DNA of 11,044 bases from QHCF01 sp003244275 (GCA_036806345.1 DAIROT010000064.1:1-11044), one strand, 5' to 3'; counted from the stretch's first letter, positions 1 to 6,624 are shown. A program made the numbers and translations. The notes: a model not told the origin generated them from the sequence alone.

Positions 1-4
1 CTCC

Positions 5-1012
5 ATGCCTGTCCCACCTCCCCCGCCTCCCCCACCGCCCCGGGGCGGCCCCATGCCGGGGACGGCGGCTCCGGGCGAGTGGGGGCAGGTCCCACCGCCG
101 CCTCCGCCGGGGCTCGGACAGTGGGGACCGTCGCCGGACTGGGGCCAGCCCCGGCCCAAGGCGGGCAACGCCCGCACCGGCCCCCTACCCCTTCACCCCA
201 TGACGGTGGGCGACATCCTCGACGGTGCCTTCAAGCTGTTCCGGGCCAACCTGGGGACTCTGGCGGTGGTGATCGCCGTCCTGGTGGTCCCGATCCAGCT
301 ATTGGCGGCCTTCTTCACCCGCAACCTGCTGGGAGGAGGCAACTTCTTCAGCGCGTTTAGCCAGGCACGCAAGCTGCACCCCTCGGGCCTTGGAGGGGGG
401 GGCATGTTCGGCGGCACCAGCACGTGGGTCGTGTACGCCGTGAACTCGGTGATGCTGGTGGTGGTGGCTGGGGCCATTAGCCGGGTGGTGGCTTCCTCGT
501 ATCTGGGCGAGCAGCTCCGGCCCGGACCGGCCATACGGGCCGTGCTGAGGCGGCTGTGGGCTCTACTGGTCGCCTGGTTCCTGGCCCACATCCTGCTCAT
601 CATCGGCCTCGTCCTTTTCATCCTGCCTGGCTTGCTGGTCATGGCCCTGTTCGTGCCGCTGGTCCCCGCCATCGTCGTCGAGGGCCTGGGCCCGTTGGCC
701 GGCATGCGCAGGTCCTGGCGACTGGCCAAACGCCGAGTCTGGGCGGTGATGGGCATCGCCTTGCTGGTCGGTCTGATGGCCAGCGTCCTCGGCTTCTCCA
801 TCGGCCTGATCCCCCAGGCCGGGGGGCTCCTGGTCGGCTCGCACTATGGCTGGATCCTCACCGGCATCGGGCGAGCCCTGGCCGACCTGATCGTCCTGCC
901 CCTCACGGGCATCGCGGCCACGCTGATCTACTTCGACCTGCGCATCCGCACCGAGGGCTTCGACCTGGCGGTGGTGGCGGCGGACCTGGCCGATCGTGGC
1001 GCCAGGCCTTAG
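5..1012 (+). CDS. Pro-rich multi-pass membrane protein (glycerophosphoryl diester phosphodiesterase membrane-domain-like)
   Basis: The 335-residue product begins with about 60 residues rich in Pro, Gly and Trp, including nine consecutive prolines at 4-12. A conserved-looking junction, LHPMTVGDILDGAFKLFR (63-80), leads into about six hydrophobic segments near 82-104, 141-163, 185-207, 208-226, 245-266 and 285-306. It closes with a YFDLRIRTEGFDL motif (309-321). This layout is typical of actinobacterial proteins annotated as glycerophosphoryl diester phosphodiesterase membrane domain; no catalytic phosphodiesterase domain is visible, so enzymatic activity should not be assumed. The ATG lies only four bases into the window, so the true start may be upstream. 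It overlaps the next gene by 17 bp, which suggests co-translation. By position it corresponds to Rv3689 in the recalled M. tuberculosis cluster; this is inference. Confidence 0.8.
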   Translation: MPVPPPPPPPPPRGGPMPGTAAPGEWGQVPPPPPPGLGQWGPSPDWGQPRPKAGNARTGPLPLHPMTVGDILDGAFKLFRANLGTLAVVIAVLVVPIQLLAAFFTRNLLGGGNFFSAFSQARKLHPSGLGGGGMFGGTSTWVVYAVNSVMLVVVAGAISRVVASSYLGEQLRPGPAIRAVLRRLWALLVAWFLAHILLIIGLVLFILPGLLVMALFVPLVPAIVVEGLGPLAGMRRSWRLAKRRVWAVMGIALLVGLMASVLGFSIGLIPQAGGLLVGSHYGWILTGIGRALADLIVLPLTGIAATLIYFDLRIRTEGFDLAVVAADLADRGARP

Positions 1013-1673
1013 CCCCGAGCACGTCCATCGGCTGACCCAGGCCGTGCTGGGCCGCCCGGAGTTCCAGCCGCTGCAACCCAGCCTGCTCCAGCGGGGGCTG
1101 GATGCCGCCGGCCGATTCCTCGCCCACCTCCTCTCCCACCTGTCGGTGGGGGGAGTCGCCAACTATGTCGGCTTGGCGGCCGCGGCCGTGGTTGTCGTGG
1201 TAATCCTCGCGCTGGTAGTCATGGTGGCACGTACCACCCGGCGCAGCGCCCGTCGACCGCCTCGGGTCGCATCTCAACGATCGCGGCTGGTGACCGGTGC
1301 CGAGTGGAGGGCACAAGCTCAGGTCCACGAGGCCGCTGGCGCCTGGCGGGAGGCCCTGCGCTGCCGGTACCGGGGCCTGGTGGCTGACCTGGCTTCGGCC
1401 GGCCTGGTCGAGGAGGTCCCTGGGCGGACCACCGGTGAATACTGCCAACACCTGGCGACGGCCATGCCGGCAGGGGCCATGGCCTTTGGCGCCGTCACGG
1501 ATCTTTTCGAGTCATCCTGGTACGGTGGCCGGTCAACCGGGCCTGATGAGACGGCCAGGGCTGCACGGCTGTCCGACACCGTTCTGGCCGGGACCGGCCG
1601 GGGACGCAGCGGGGCGGGATCGCAGTCCAGCGGCGGAGCGCGGCCGCCGGACCGTCTCCCGGACGGCTCATGA
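996..1673 (+). CDS. DUF4129 domain membrane protein
   Basis: A 225-residue protein starting at GTG 996 inside the end of the previous gene; a GGCGGA-like ribosome site lies about 12 bases upstream. One strong membrane segment is at about 57-78. The cytoplasmic part carries the DUF4129 pattern: EWRAQAQVHEAAGAWREALRCRYRGL in two pieces at roughly 102-127, then a GRTTGEYCQHL-like helix and ESSWYGGR near 171-178. DUF4129 modules occur at the C-terminus of transglutaminase-like TgpA proteins and as stand-alone proteins beside MoxR/DUF58 genes, as here; their function is not known. The C-terminal 35 residues are low-complexity Gly/Ser/Arg. Its TGA overlaps the next ATG as ATGA, a typical translational-coupling arrangement. 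Confidence 0.85.
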   Translation: MAPGLSPEHVHRLTQAVLGRPEFQPLQPSLLQRGLDAAGRFLAHLLSHLSVGGVANYVGLAAAAVVVVVILALVVMVARTTRRSARRPPRVASQRSRLVTGAEWRAQAQVHEAAGAWREALRCRYRGLVADLASAGLVEEVPGRTTGEYCQHLATAMPAGAMAFGAVTDLFESSWYGGRSTGPDETARAARLSDTVLAGTGRGRSGAGSQSSGGARPPDRLPDGS

Positions 1674-2936
1674 GTACCGTGGTCGACTGGGGAAGAAGGC
1701 ACTCCGCCTGGGCCGCGGCAGCCGTGGTTGCGGTGGTCACGGTGGCGGCGGTGGTCTTGGCCGGGGCACCGCCGAGGCCAGGTGCTCCCCTGGATCCGGG
1801 CTCCACCGGCCCTCTCGGCACCAAGGCGCTGGTCGAGCTCCTGGACGGTCTGGGCGCTCATGTAAGCGTGGCATCGGGCATACCGAGGCAGCAGCACGGC
1901 CATGCTCTGGTGCTGGTGGACAACCTCGGTGCCCCCACCCGGCGTGGGCTGGTGGCATGGGTCCGCTCGGGCGGAACCCTGGTGGTGGCCGACCCCAGCT
2001 CGAAGCTGACCGCCGTCCGACCGGTTGGGCGGCTCAACGACTCCAAGCTCCTCAGCGGTTGCCGCCTCCCCACCCTGCGCCAGGTTGGCCACATCCAGCC
2101 AGCTGGTGGTGCCCTGCTCTCAGTCCCTCCGAGCGCGGTGGGTTGCTTCTATAGGGGACGCCGCCCGTGGCTGGTCTCCCGCCCGGAGGGTGCCGGCATG
2201 GTGATCGCCCTGGGTGGCCCGGGCGCCTTCACCAACGCCAACCTGGGCCGGGCCGACAATGCGGTGCTGGCCTCCGCCCTGCTGGTGGCCCCTCAGGCGG
2301 GGGCTGCCATTCGACTGCTGGCGCCTCCCGGGCCGGGCAGCGGACGGACCAGCCTCCTCGGCCTGGTCGGGCCCCGGGTCAGGTTGGCCCTCGTGCAGCT
2401 GGCCCTGGCCTTCGTGGTCCTGGTGTTGTGGCGGGCCCGACGCCTGGGGCGTCCCGTCTCAGAGGTGCAACCCGTCCAGATCGAGGGATCCGAGCTCGTT
2501 CGGGCGGTCGGCGCTCTGCTCCGTCGGGCCCACCGGCCCGAGGCCGCAACCGCGGTCCTGAGGGCCGGGCTGCGCCAGGATCTGGCCGGCCGCCTGGGAG
2601 TGGATCCGAGCGCTCCGGTGGCCGCCGCCACTGCCGCCCTCACCAGTTGCACCGACCTCCCGGCGCCGTTGGTGGCTCTGGCCCTGGGTGGCGACGCCGG
2701 GGGTGGCGACGCCGGGGGTGGCGACGCCGGGGGTGGCGACGCCGGGGGTGGCGACNNNNNNNNNNNNNNNNNNNNNNNNNNNNNNNNNNNNNNNNNNNNN
2801 NNNNNNNNNNNNNNNNNNNNNNNNNNNNNNNNNNNNNNNNNNNNNNNNNNNNNNNGCCATTACCACCGACGGTCAGCTGGTCTCGGTGGCCCGGGCGGTA
2901 CAGGCCGTAAACAGAGAGCTGGCCGATGTCCGCTGA
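1670..2936 (+). CDS. DUF4350 domain membrane protein, interrupted by an assembly gap
   Basis: It starts at the ATGA overlap at 1670. The first 362 codons end exactly at the gap edge (2755); the last 26 codons (AITTDGQLVSVARAVQAVNR then ELADVR) run from 2856 to TGA 2934-2936. With 100 N the two parts are out of frame, so a straight translation is wrong beyond the gap. A membrane helix lies at about 13-31. The DUF4350 region follows: LDPGSTGPLGTKALVELL at 41-58 and the RRGLVAWVRSGGTLVVADPS strand-helix at 91-110. A second helix at about 237-254 ends in the family-typical WRARRLGRPVSE. The cytoplasmic tail carries GGDAG repeats before a C-terminal helix. Such proteins sit beside MoxR/DUF58 genes in actinobacteria; their role is unknown. 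The stop overlaps the moxR start by 11 bp. Confidence 0.85.
2686..2755 (+). repeat. 15-bp tandem repeat encoding GGDAG, running into the gap
   Basis: Four perfect copies of GGGTGGCGACGCCGG (2686, 2701, 2716, 2731) are followed by ten bases of a fifth copy, cut by the N run. The unit is a whole number of codons, so copy-number change keeps the DUF4350 frame. It encodes a flexible Gly/Asp/Ala linker ahead of the C-terminal helix. Copies are identical, implying recent expansion, and this probably caused the assembly break. Confidence 0.95.
2756..2855. other. Assembly gap of exactly 100 N
   Basis: One hundred N in a row, the usual placeholder for a gap of unknown length. It lies inside a tandem repeat. 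Coding phase on the two sides agrees only if the true length is a multiple of three. Confidence 0.97.
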
Positions 2937-3906
2937 GTCCAGCCCGGCCCGCTCCGACCTCCTGGCTCTGCGGGCCGAGGTGGCCAAGGTGGTGGTGGGC
3001 CAGGACGCGGCGGTCACCGGGCTGGTGGCCGCCCTCCTGGTGGGCGGCCATGTGCTACTGGAAGGGGTGCCGGGGGTGGCCAAGACCCTGCTGGCCAAGG
3101 CGGTGGCCGCCAGTCTCGATCTCGAATTTCGCAGGATCCAGTTCACACCGGACCTGATGCCATCGGACGTGCTCGGGCAGGTGGTGTACGACCGTGAGCG
3201 GGGAGAAGGGTCCGAGGCGGGAGGATTCCGGTTTCGACAAGGACCGGTGTTCGCCAACCTCGTACTGGCCGACGAGGTCAACCGGACCCCTCCCCGGACC
3301 CAGGCCGCTCTCCTGGAGGCCATGGAGGAGCGCCAGGTTTCGGTCGAGGGGCGAGCTCGACCCCTCCCCGAGCCGTTTTGCGTGGTGGCCACCCAGAACC
3401 CGGTCGAGTACGAAGGCACCTACCCGCTGCCCGAGGCCCAACTGGACCGCTTCCTGCTCAAGTTGATCATGGACTATCCCTCGGCCGAGGAGGAGGCGGC
3501 CGTGCTGGCCCGCCACGATGAGGGCCTCGACCCGCACGACTTGGCCGGTGCCGGGCTTCGGGCGGTAGCTGGTGCCGCCCAGCTACGGGCCGCTCGCATG
3601 GAGGTGGATGCCATCCGGGTCGACCCGGCGGTGCGGGCCTACGTGGTCGCCCTGGCCCGAGCCACCCGTCAGTCGCCCTCGGTGAGCCTGGGCGTCTCCC
3701 CCAGGGGGTCGGCCATGGTCCTGCGGGCGGCCAAGGCGTGGGCCTGGCTGTCCGGGCGGCCCTTCGTGACCCCCGACGAGGTGCAGTCGGTGGCCAAGCC
3801 GACCCTGCGGCATCGCCTGGCGCTGCGGCCCGAGGTGGAGCTGGAGGGGGTGACGGCCGACCGGGTCCTGGACGGCATCCTGGCCAGCGTGCCCGTCCCC
3901 CGGTGA
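2926..3906 (+). CDS. moxR: MoxR-family AAA+ ATPase
   Basis: A 326-residue protein of normal MoxR length. Visible elements, in order: the VVVGQDAAV start of the AAA core (22-30), Walker A GVPGVAKT (47-54), Walker B LVLADEVNR (112-120, Asp116 and Glu117), sensor 1 ATQNP (155-159), the EAQLDRF arginine-finger stretch (170-176), and a sensor 2 Arg in VSPRGSAMVL (Arg260) within the helical lid. All ATPase residues are present. MoxR proteins are chaperone-like ATPases thought to mature or activate partners with a vWA domain; the adjacent DUF58 protein is the obvious candidate. The ATG overlaps the DUF4350 stop by 11 bp and has an AGAGAG site seven bases upstream. The stop is CGGTGA, which contains a GTG overlapping the TGA. 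This matches Rv3692 (moxR2) by context. Confidence 0.95.
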   Translation: MSAESSPARSDLLALRAEVAKVVVGQDAAVTGLVAALLVGGHVLLEGVPGVAKTLLAKAVAASLDLEFRRIQFTPDLMPSDVLGQVVYDRERGEGSEAGGFRFRQGPVFANLVLADEVNRTPPRTQAALLEAMEERQVSVEGRARPLPEPFCVVATQNPVEYEGTYPLPEAQLDRFLLKLIMDYPSAEEEAAVLARHDEGLDPHDLAGAGLRAVAGAAQLRAARMEVDAIRVDPAVRAYVVALARATRQSPSVSLGVSPRGSAMVLRAAKAWAWLSGRPFVTPDEVQSVAKPTLRHRLALRPEVELEGVTADRVLDGILASVPVPR

Positions 3907-3911
3907 GGCGG
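3890..3911 (+). repeat. Imperfect direct repeat, left copy (around the moxR stop)
   Basis: This 22-base stretch begins TGCCCG, ends GGTGAGGCGG and contains the moxR TGA. A near copy lies at 4001-4021 (TGCCCG...GGTGAGACGG) with one single-base gap and two substitutions. The pair brackets a spacer of about 90 bp that carries a long palindrome, as expected if an insertion duplicated its target or if the stop/start junction was duplicated. Confidence 0.65.
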
Positions 3912-4016
3912 TCCGGCGGGCGCGGTCTGGGGGCGAGGATGCACTCTGGTCCGAAAAGTGGTTGCTATAAGCACCACTTTTCGGACCAGAGTTGGCTGGC
4001 TGCCCGCCGCCGGTGA
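3903..4016 (+). CDS. Putative 37-codon relay ORF between moxR and the DUF58 gene
   Basis: GTG 3903-3905 overlaps the moxR TGA (3904-3906) and opens a 37-codon frame. The frame reads straight through the palindrome and stops at TGA 4014-4016, which overlaps the GTG at 4013 that starts DUF58. The peptide is basic (MRRSGG... to ...WLAARRR) and has no recognisable domain. The observation is the two back-to-back GTGA overlaps. The inference is that reinitiation could carry ribosomes from moxR to DUF58 across the insertion and melt the hairpin. It could equally be a chance open frame in high-GC DNA. Confidence 0.35.
   Translation: MRRSGGRGLGARMHSGPKSGCYKHHFSDQSWLAARRR
3943..3992. repeat. Long palindromic element, copy 1 (20-bp perfect stem)
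   Basis: The arms are 3943-3962 (ACTCTGGTCCGAAAAGTGGT) and 3973-3992, perfectly complementary over 20 bp. The 10-base spacer TGCTATAAGC can add three further pairs (GCT/AGC) after a bulged T, leaving an ATA loop. It sits 36 bp after the moxR stop. The core is more AT-rich than its surroundings. There is no downstream T-run, so it is not a classical intrinsic terminator, although actinobacterial terminators without U-tails are described. A degraded second copy lies at 5917-5957, which points to a dispersed repeat (REP- or MITE-like) rather than a purely local signal. Confidence 0.9.
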
Positions 4017-4021
4017 GACGG
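4001..4021 (+). repeat. Imperfect direct repeat, right copy (around the DUF58 start)
   Basis: This is the partner of 3890-3911. It contains the GTG at 4013 and reads GTG AGA CGG (start-Arg-Arg), where the left copy reads GTG AGG CGG in phase with its own GTG. The match supports an ancestral arrangement in which DUF58 began at the GTGA overlapping the moxR stop. Confidence 0.65.
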
Positions 4022-5350
4022 CTGAGTCCGCCGGTGCCCACCGGGCGCCTGGCGGTGGTGGCGGCGGTGGCATCGGTGGCCGTGCTGGTCCTCCCGGTGA
4101 CCCCGGTGATCGCCCTGGTGGCGGTCGACCTGGTGGTGCTGGTGATCGCCCTGGTTGACTGGGGCCGAGCGACCACCCCCTCTCGGTTGGGCTTCGAGCG
4201 CCACATCCCGGCCGTGGTGGCGCTGGGGGGCCAGGTCCAGGTGCGCTGGCGGGTGGGCAACACCGGGGCTCGCAAAGTCGACGTGGCGCTGGCCGACCAG
4301 CTGGCGCCGTCTCTGCATGCCGGGAGCCGCAGGGCCAGGTTGATGGTGCCACCTGGGGGCTCTGCCTCCACCAATACCACGCTGTGCCCCAGCCGGAGGG
4401 GCCGCTTCGAGATCAGTGAGGTGACCCTACGGGTCACCGGGCCCTGGGGCCTGGCCGCCCGCCAAGGGCGGCGCCAGGTGCCGTCAGTGCTTCGGGTCTA
4501 CCCTCCGCTGGGCTCGGTACGTGACGCCGAGTTGCGCATCGACCGCCAGCGGGTGCTGGAGGTTGGCCTACGCTCGGCTCGGGCCCTGGGCGGCGGAACT
4601 GATTTCGAGGCCCTCCGTGAGTACGGCGGGGACGACGACTACCGGCGAATCGACTGGGCAGCGACGGCTCGGACCGGCAAGCCCATCGTGCGTACCTACC
4701 GGTCCGAGCGCAACCAGCGCGTTCTCTGCCTGTTGGACTGCGGACGAACCATGGCCGGACGGGTGTCCGGGGTGCCCCGGTTGGAGCACGCCATGGATGG
4801 CCTGCTGGCCCTCTCGGCCGTGACCGGACGGCTGGGCGACCGGTGCGGGCTGGTGGCCTTCGATGACCAGGTGCGGGCGGTGGTTCCCCCAATCCGCCAG
4901 GGTGGGATGGGCCAGGTGGCCGAGGCCGTCTACCGCCTGGAGGCGGCTCTGGTCGAGAGCGACTACCGGGCGGCCTTCCTGACTGCCCGTACTCGATTCC
5001 GTCGCCGGGCCCTGTTGGTGGTCCTGTCCGAGCTCTCCGAGGCGGCGGTGGAGGAGTCGCTCCTGCCGGCCCTTCCCCTGGTGGCGAGGGACCACGTGGT
5101 CATACTGGCGGCGGTGAGGGATCCGGTGGTGGCGGCCTGGGCAGAGGGCAGTTCGGGGGGCACGCCGGGCACCGGGGAGGCTGAGGCCGCCTACCGACAG
5201 GCGGCGGCCATATCGGCAATGGCCGGCCGTCGCCGGACGGCCGCTCGCCTGCGGGGCCTGGGGGTGACGGTGGTCGACTCCGAGCCCGGACGCCTGGCCG
5301 GCGAACTGGCTGACACCTACCTCCACCTCAAGGCGACCGGTCGCCTGTAG
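4013..5350 (+). CDS. DUF58 family protein (vWA-like, MoxR partner)
   Basis: Starting at GTG 4013 gives 445 residues, close to the family norm. The frame is open to TTG 3992, but that codon overlaps the palindrome. No clear Shine-Dalgarno precedes 4013, which fits coupling to upstream translation. Two membrane helices lie within about 12-50. The signature DUF58 block follows at 202-247: REYGGDDDYRRIDWAATAR, then TGKPIVRTYRSER, then LLDCGRTM. The last is at the DxSxS metal-site position of vWA folds, here D-C-G-R-T with Gly in place of the first Ser. DUF58 proteins are nearly always encoded next to MoxR and are thought to be its substrate or effector, anchored in the membrane with a cytoplasmic domain. 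This is the last gene of the conserved block; the next gene starts 8 bp after its stop. Confidence 0.9.
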   Translation: MRRLSPPVPTGRLAVVAAVASVAVLVLPVTPVIALVAVDLVVLVIALVDWGRATTPSRLGFERHIPAVVALGGQVQVRWRVGNTGARKVDVALADQLAPSLHAGSRRARLMVPPGGSASTNTTLCPSRRGRFEISEVTLRVTGPWGLAARQGRRQVPSVLRVYPPLGSVRDAELRIDRQRVLEVGLRSARALGGGTDFEALREYGGDDDYRRIDWAATARTGKPIVRTYRSERNQRVLCLLDCGRTMAGRVSGVPRLEHAMDGLLALSAVTGRLGDRCGLVAFDDQVRAVVPPIRQGGMGQVAEAVYRLEAALVESDYRAAFLTARTRFRRRALLVVLSELSEAAVEESLLPALPLVARDHVVILAAVRDPVVAAWAEGSSGGTPGTGEAEAAYRQAAAISAMAGRRRTAARLRGLGVTVVDSEPGRLAGELADTYLHLKATGRL

Positions 5351-5358
5351 GTCCGGGC

Positions 5359-5892
5359 ATGGGTGGCGACGGCATTGCCTACGACCTGGTCCTGGTGGCC
5401 CATGTGCTGAGCGCGGTCGTGGCCGTGGGAGCCGTGCTGGCGACTGGCGCCTATGCCTCCGTCGCCGGTCGCCCCGGTGCGCTCGGAGGGCAGGGCGCGG
5501 TCCGGCGGTACTTTCGGCCCGGCACCAACTGGCTATCCCGGGTGCTGTATGCCGTCCCCATCCTGGGCATGGTGCTGGTCGTGCTGGGCCATGGGACAGG
5601 GAGCCTTGGGGAGCTCTGGCTGTGGCTCTCCACCCTGCTGTGGGTGCTCGCCGCCGCCCTGGCCCAGGGAGTCCTGTGGCCGGCTGAGCGCACGCTTCAG
5701 GCCCTGCTGGAGGCGTCCGAGGGAGCCCCGGGCGAGGGTCCCAAGGGCGGGGACGGGGGCGAGGCGACCGGCGGCCAGGGGGCGGGAGACCGCGGCTCGA
5801 CCAGCCGTCAGGCGTCCCTGGCCGCCGCTGGCGTTGACCTGTGCCTGCTGGCCTCCTTCGTGCTGATGGTCGGACGCCCTGGCTCGGGTTAA
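5359..5892 (+). CDS. DUF2269-like integral membrane protein
   Basis: A 177-residue protein that begins eight bases after the DUF58 stop, so probably co-transcribed. Four hydrophobic segments at about 9-30, 61-79, 86-106 and 152-171, with YDLVLVAHVLSAVVAVGAVL (8-27) containing a His in the first helix, resemble small membrane proteins of the DUF2269 type. A Gly/Glu-rich, low-complexity loop at about 120-150 separates helices three and four and is longer than I would expect for the family. The function is unknown. The TAA stop is part of a perfect 12-bp palindrome, CGGGTTAACCCG, and a degraded copy of the palindromic element follows 24 bp later. Family assignment is by pattern only and could be wrong; that it is a coding membrane protein is fairly safe. 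Confidence 0.7.
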   Translation: MGGDGIAYDLVLVAHVLSAVVAVGAVLATGAYASVAGRPGALGGQGAVRRYFRPGTNWLSRVLYAVPILGMVLVVLGHGTGSLGELWLWLSTLLWVLAAALAQGVLWPAERTLQALLEASEGAPGEGPKGGDGGEATGGQGAGDRGSTSRQASLAAAGVDLCLLASFVLMVGRPGSG

Positions 5893-5916
5893 CCCGGCGG
5901 CGGGCTGGACTGCAAG

Positions 5917-5957
5917 TGGGCCGAAGACTGGTCGTCTCCCAACCATTTTTCGGACCA
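5917..5957. repeat. Palindromic element, copy 2 (degenerate)
   Basis: The right arm ACCATTTTTCGGACCA (5942-5957), continuing to AGAG, matches the right arm of copy 1 at all but one base of its core. The left arm (5917-5932, TGGGCCGAAGACTGGT) is diverged but still pairs with it over 16 positions with two mismatches and one G-T pair, leaving a 9-base loop. Stem-loop size and location (24 bp after a stop codon) resemble copy 1. The reading is an older, decayed member of the same family. Confidence 0.75.
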
Positions 5958-6075
5958 GAGGAGATCGGGATTGGAAGCCGGCGGAGCGGTCGTGCGGGCG
6001 ACCGCCTCTTGGCCGCTTGCACCACACCAGGTGCCCGCCGAGGCCACCTGAGCCTCGGTCGTCGATCTGGCGGCC

Positions 6076-6357
6076 ATGGTGTACATGTTCGCCGTACCTG
6101 GCTTTGCCTTCGCCGGCCTCAACTATGGCCTGGCCGGATACTTCGTGGTGGAGGGCCTGGCCTGGACCACCCCCGCGCTCGGTGAAACCGGACGATGGCA
6201 AGGGACCCTGGCCCTCCCATCCAGTGGGGACATGGTCCCGGCGGCGGCCGTGCCGGTGAGGCTGGCTGAGCGGGTATCCGGGGGTCTGCGAGCCAGCCTG
6301 GCCGTCATGGTCCTCGGCATGGCGTACATGTTCGTGGCCATGCAAGCTGGGCACTGA
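6076..6357 (+). CDS. Small membrane protein, possibly truncated (DUF5134-like remnant)
   Basis: A 93-codon frame with strong third-position GC and two hydrophobic stretches: MVYMFAVPGFAFAGLNYGLA at 1-20, continuing to about 30, and LRASLAVMVLGMAYMFVAMQ at 71-90. The recurring (A/G)MxYMF pattern recalls Met-rich actinobacterial membrane proteins such as DUF5134. The preceding in-frame codons also look coding-like (ASVVDLAA) but are cut by an in-frame TGA at 6049-6051. No ribosome-binding site stands out before the ATG. It may be a genuine small protein or the tail of a decayed larger gene. It converges on the DUF3072 gene with ten bases between them. Confidence 0.4.
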   Translation: MVYMFAVPGFAFAGLNYGLAGYFVVEGLAWTTPALGETGRWQGTLALPSSGDMVPAAAVPVRLAERVSGGLRASLAVMVLGMAYMFVAMQAGH

Positions 6358-6367
6358 CCCCGTACCC

Positions 6368-6565
6368 TCAGCCGCCTCGGCCGGTGCGCTCCTGCAGCTG
6401 CTCGATTCGCGCCGAGGCTTCACGTTTGGTGAGCTTCTCGGGCACGTCCTCGCCCGCCTCCTGAGCCAAGGTTGAGAGGTAGGAATGCTGAGCTCCCGTC
6501 ATGGGCTCGTCGCCCGTCTTCCAATCTTCGGGATCCTTGATGGGGTTACGGTCGGCGTCGGTCAT
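6368..6565 (-). CDS. DUF3072 family small protein
   Basis: A 65-residue, charged, soluble protein. The block DPEDWKTGDEPMTGAQHSYL (11-30), followed by STLAQEAGEDVPEKLTKREA (31-50) and a SARIEQLQERTGRG end, is the recognisable DUF3072 signature over the full length. A GAAAGG ribosome-binding site lies about seven bases before the ATG on the minus strand. No function is known; it looks like two helices with no membrane segment. It lies 59 bp downstream of spoIIM on the same strand and may be read from the same transcript or from its own promoter. Confidence 0.88.
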   Translation of the reverse strand: MTDADRNPIKDPEDWKTGDEPMTGAQHSYLSTLAQEAGEDVPEKLTKREASARIEQLQERTGRGG

Positions 6566-6624
6566 GGTCGTCCCTTTCGATGGCGGTCAGGGGAGGCGCA
6601 AATCCACTGACCCGTTCTACCTGA

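Noticed and set aside
2686..2755. CRISPR array
   Set aside because: The 15-bp units are contiguous with no spacers and encode a linker in frame. The same holds for the 18-bp units at 11010-11044.
2756..3157. Continuation of the DUF4350 frame through the N run to 3157
   Set aside because: The sequence after the gap in that frame is a shadow of moxR. The family-like C-terminus lies in the frame ending at 2936, so the extension is an artefact of the 100-N placeholder.
3992..4012. TTG 3992 as the DUF58 start
   Set aside because: The first base belongs to the palindrome arm and no ribosome site precedes it. GTG 4013 fits the duplicated junction and the MRR start.
4568..6025. 485-codon minus-strand open frame
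   Set aside because: It is antisense to DUF58 and the DUF2269-like gene, Arg/Pro/Gly-rich, and has no domain pattern. Long antisense frames are usual at this GC content.
5841..6185. 114-codon plus-strand frame after the DUF2269-like gene
   Set aside because: It starts inside the previous gene in another frame, crosses the palindromic repeat, is Arg/Gly-rich and shows no domain pattern.
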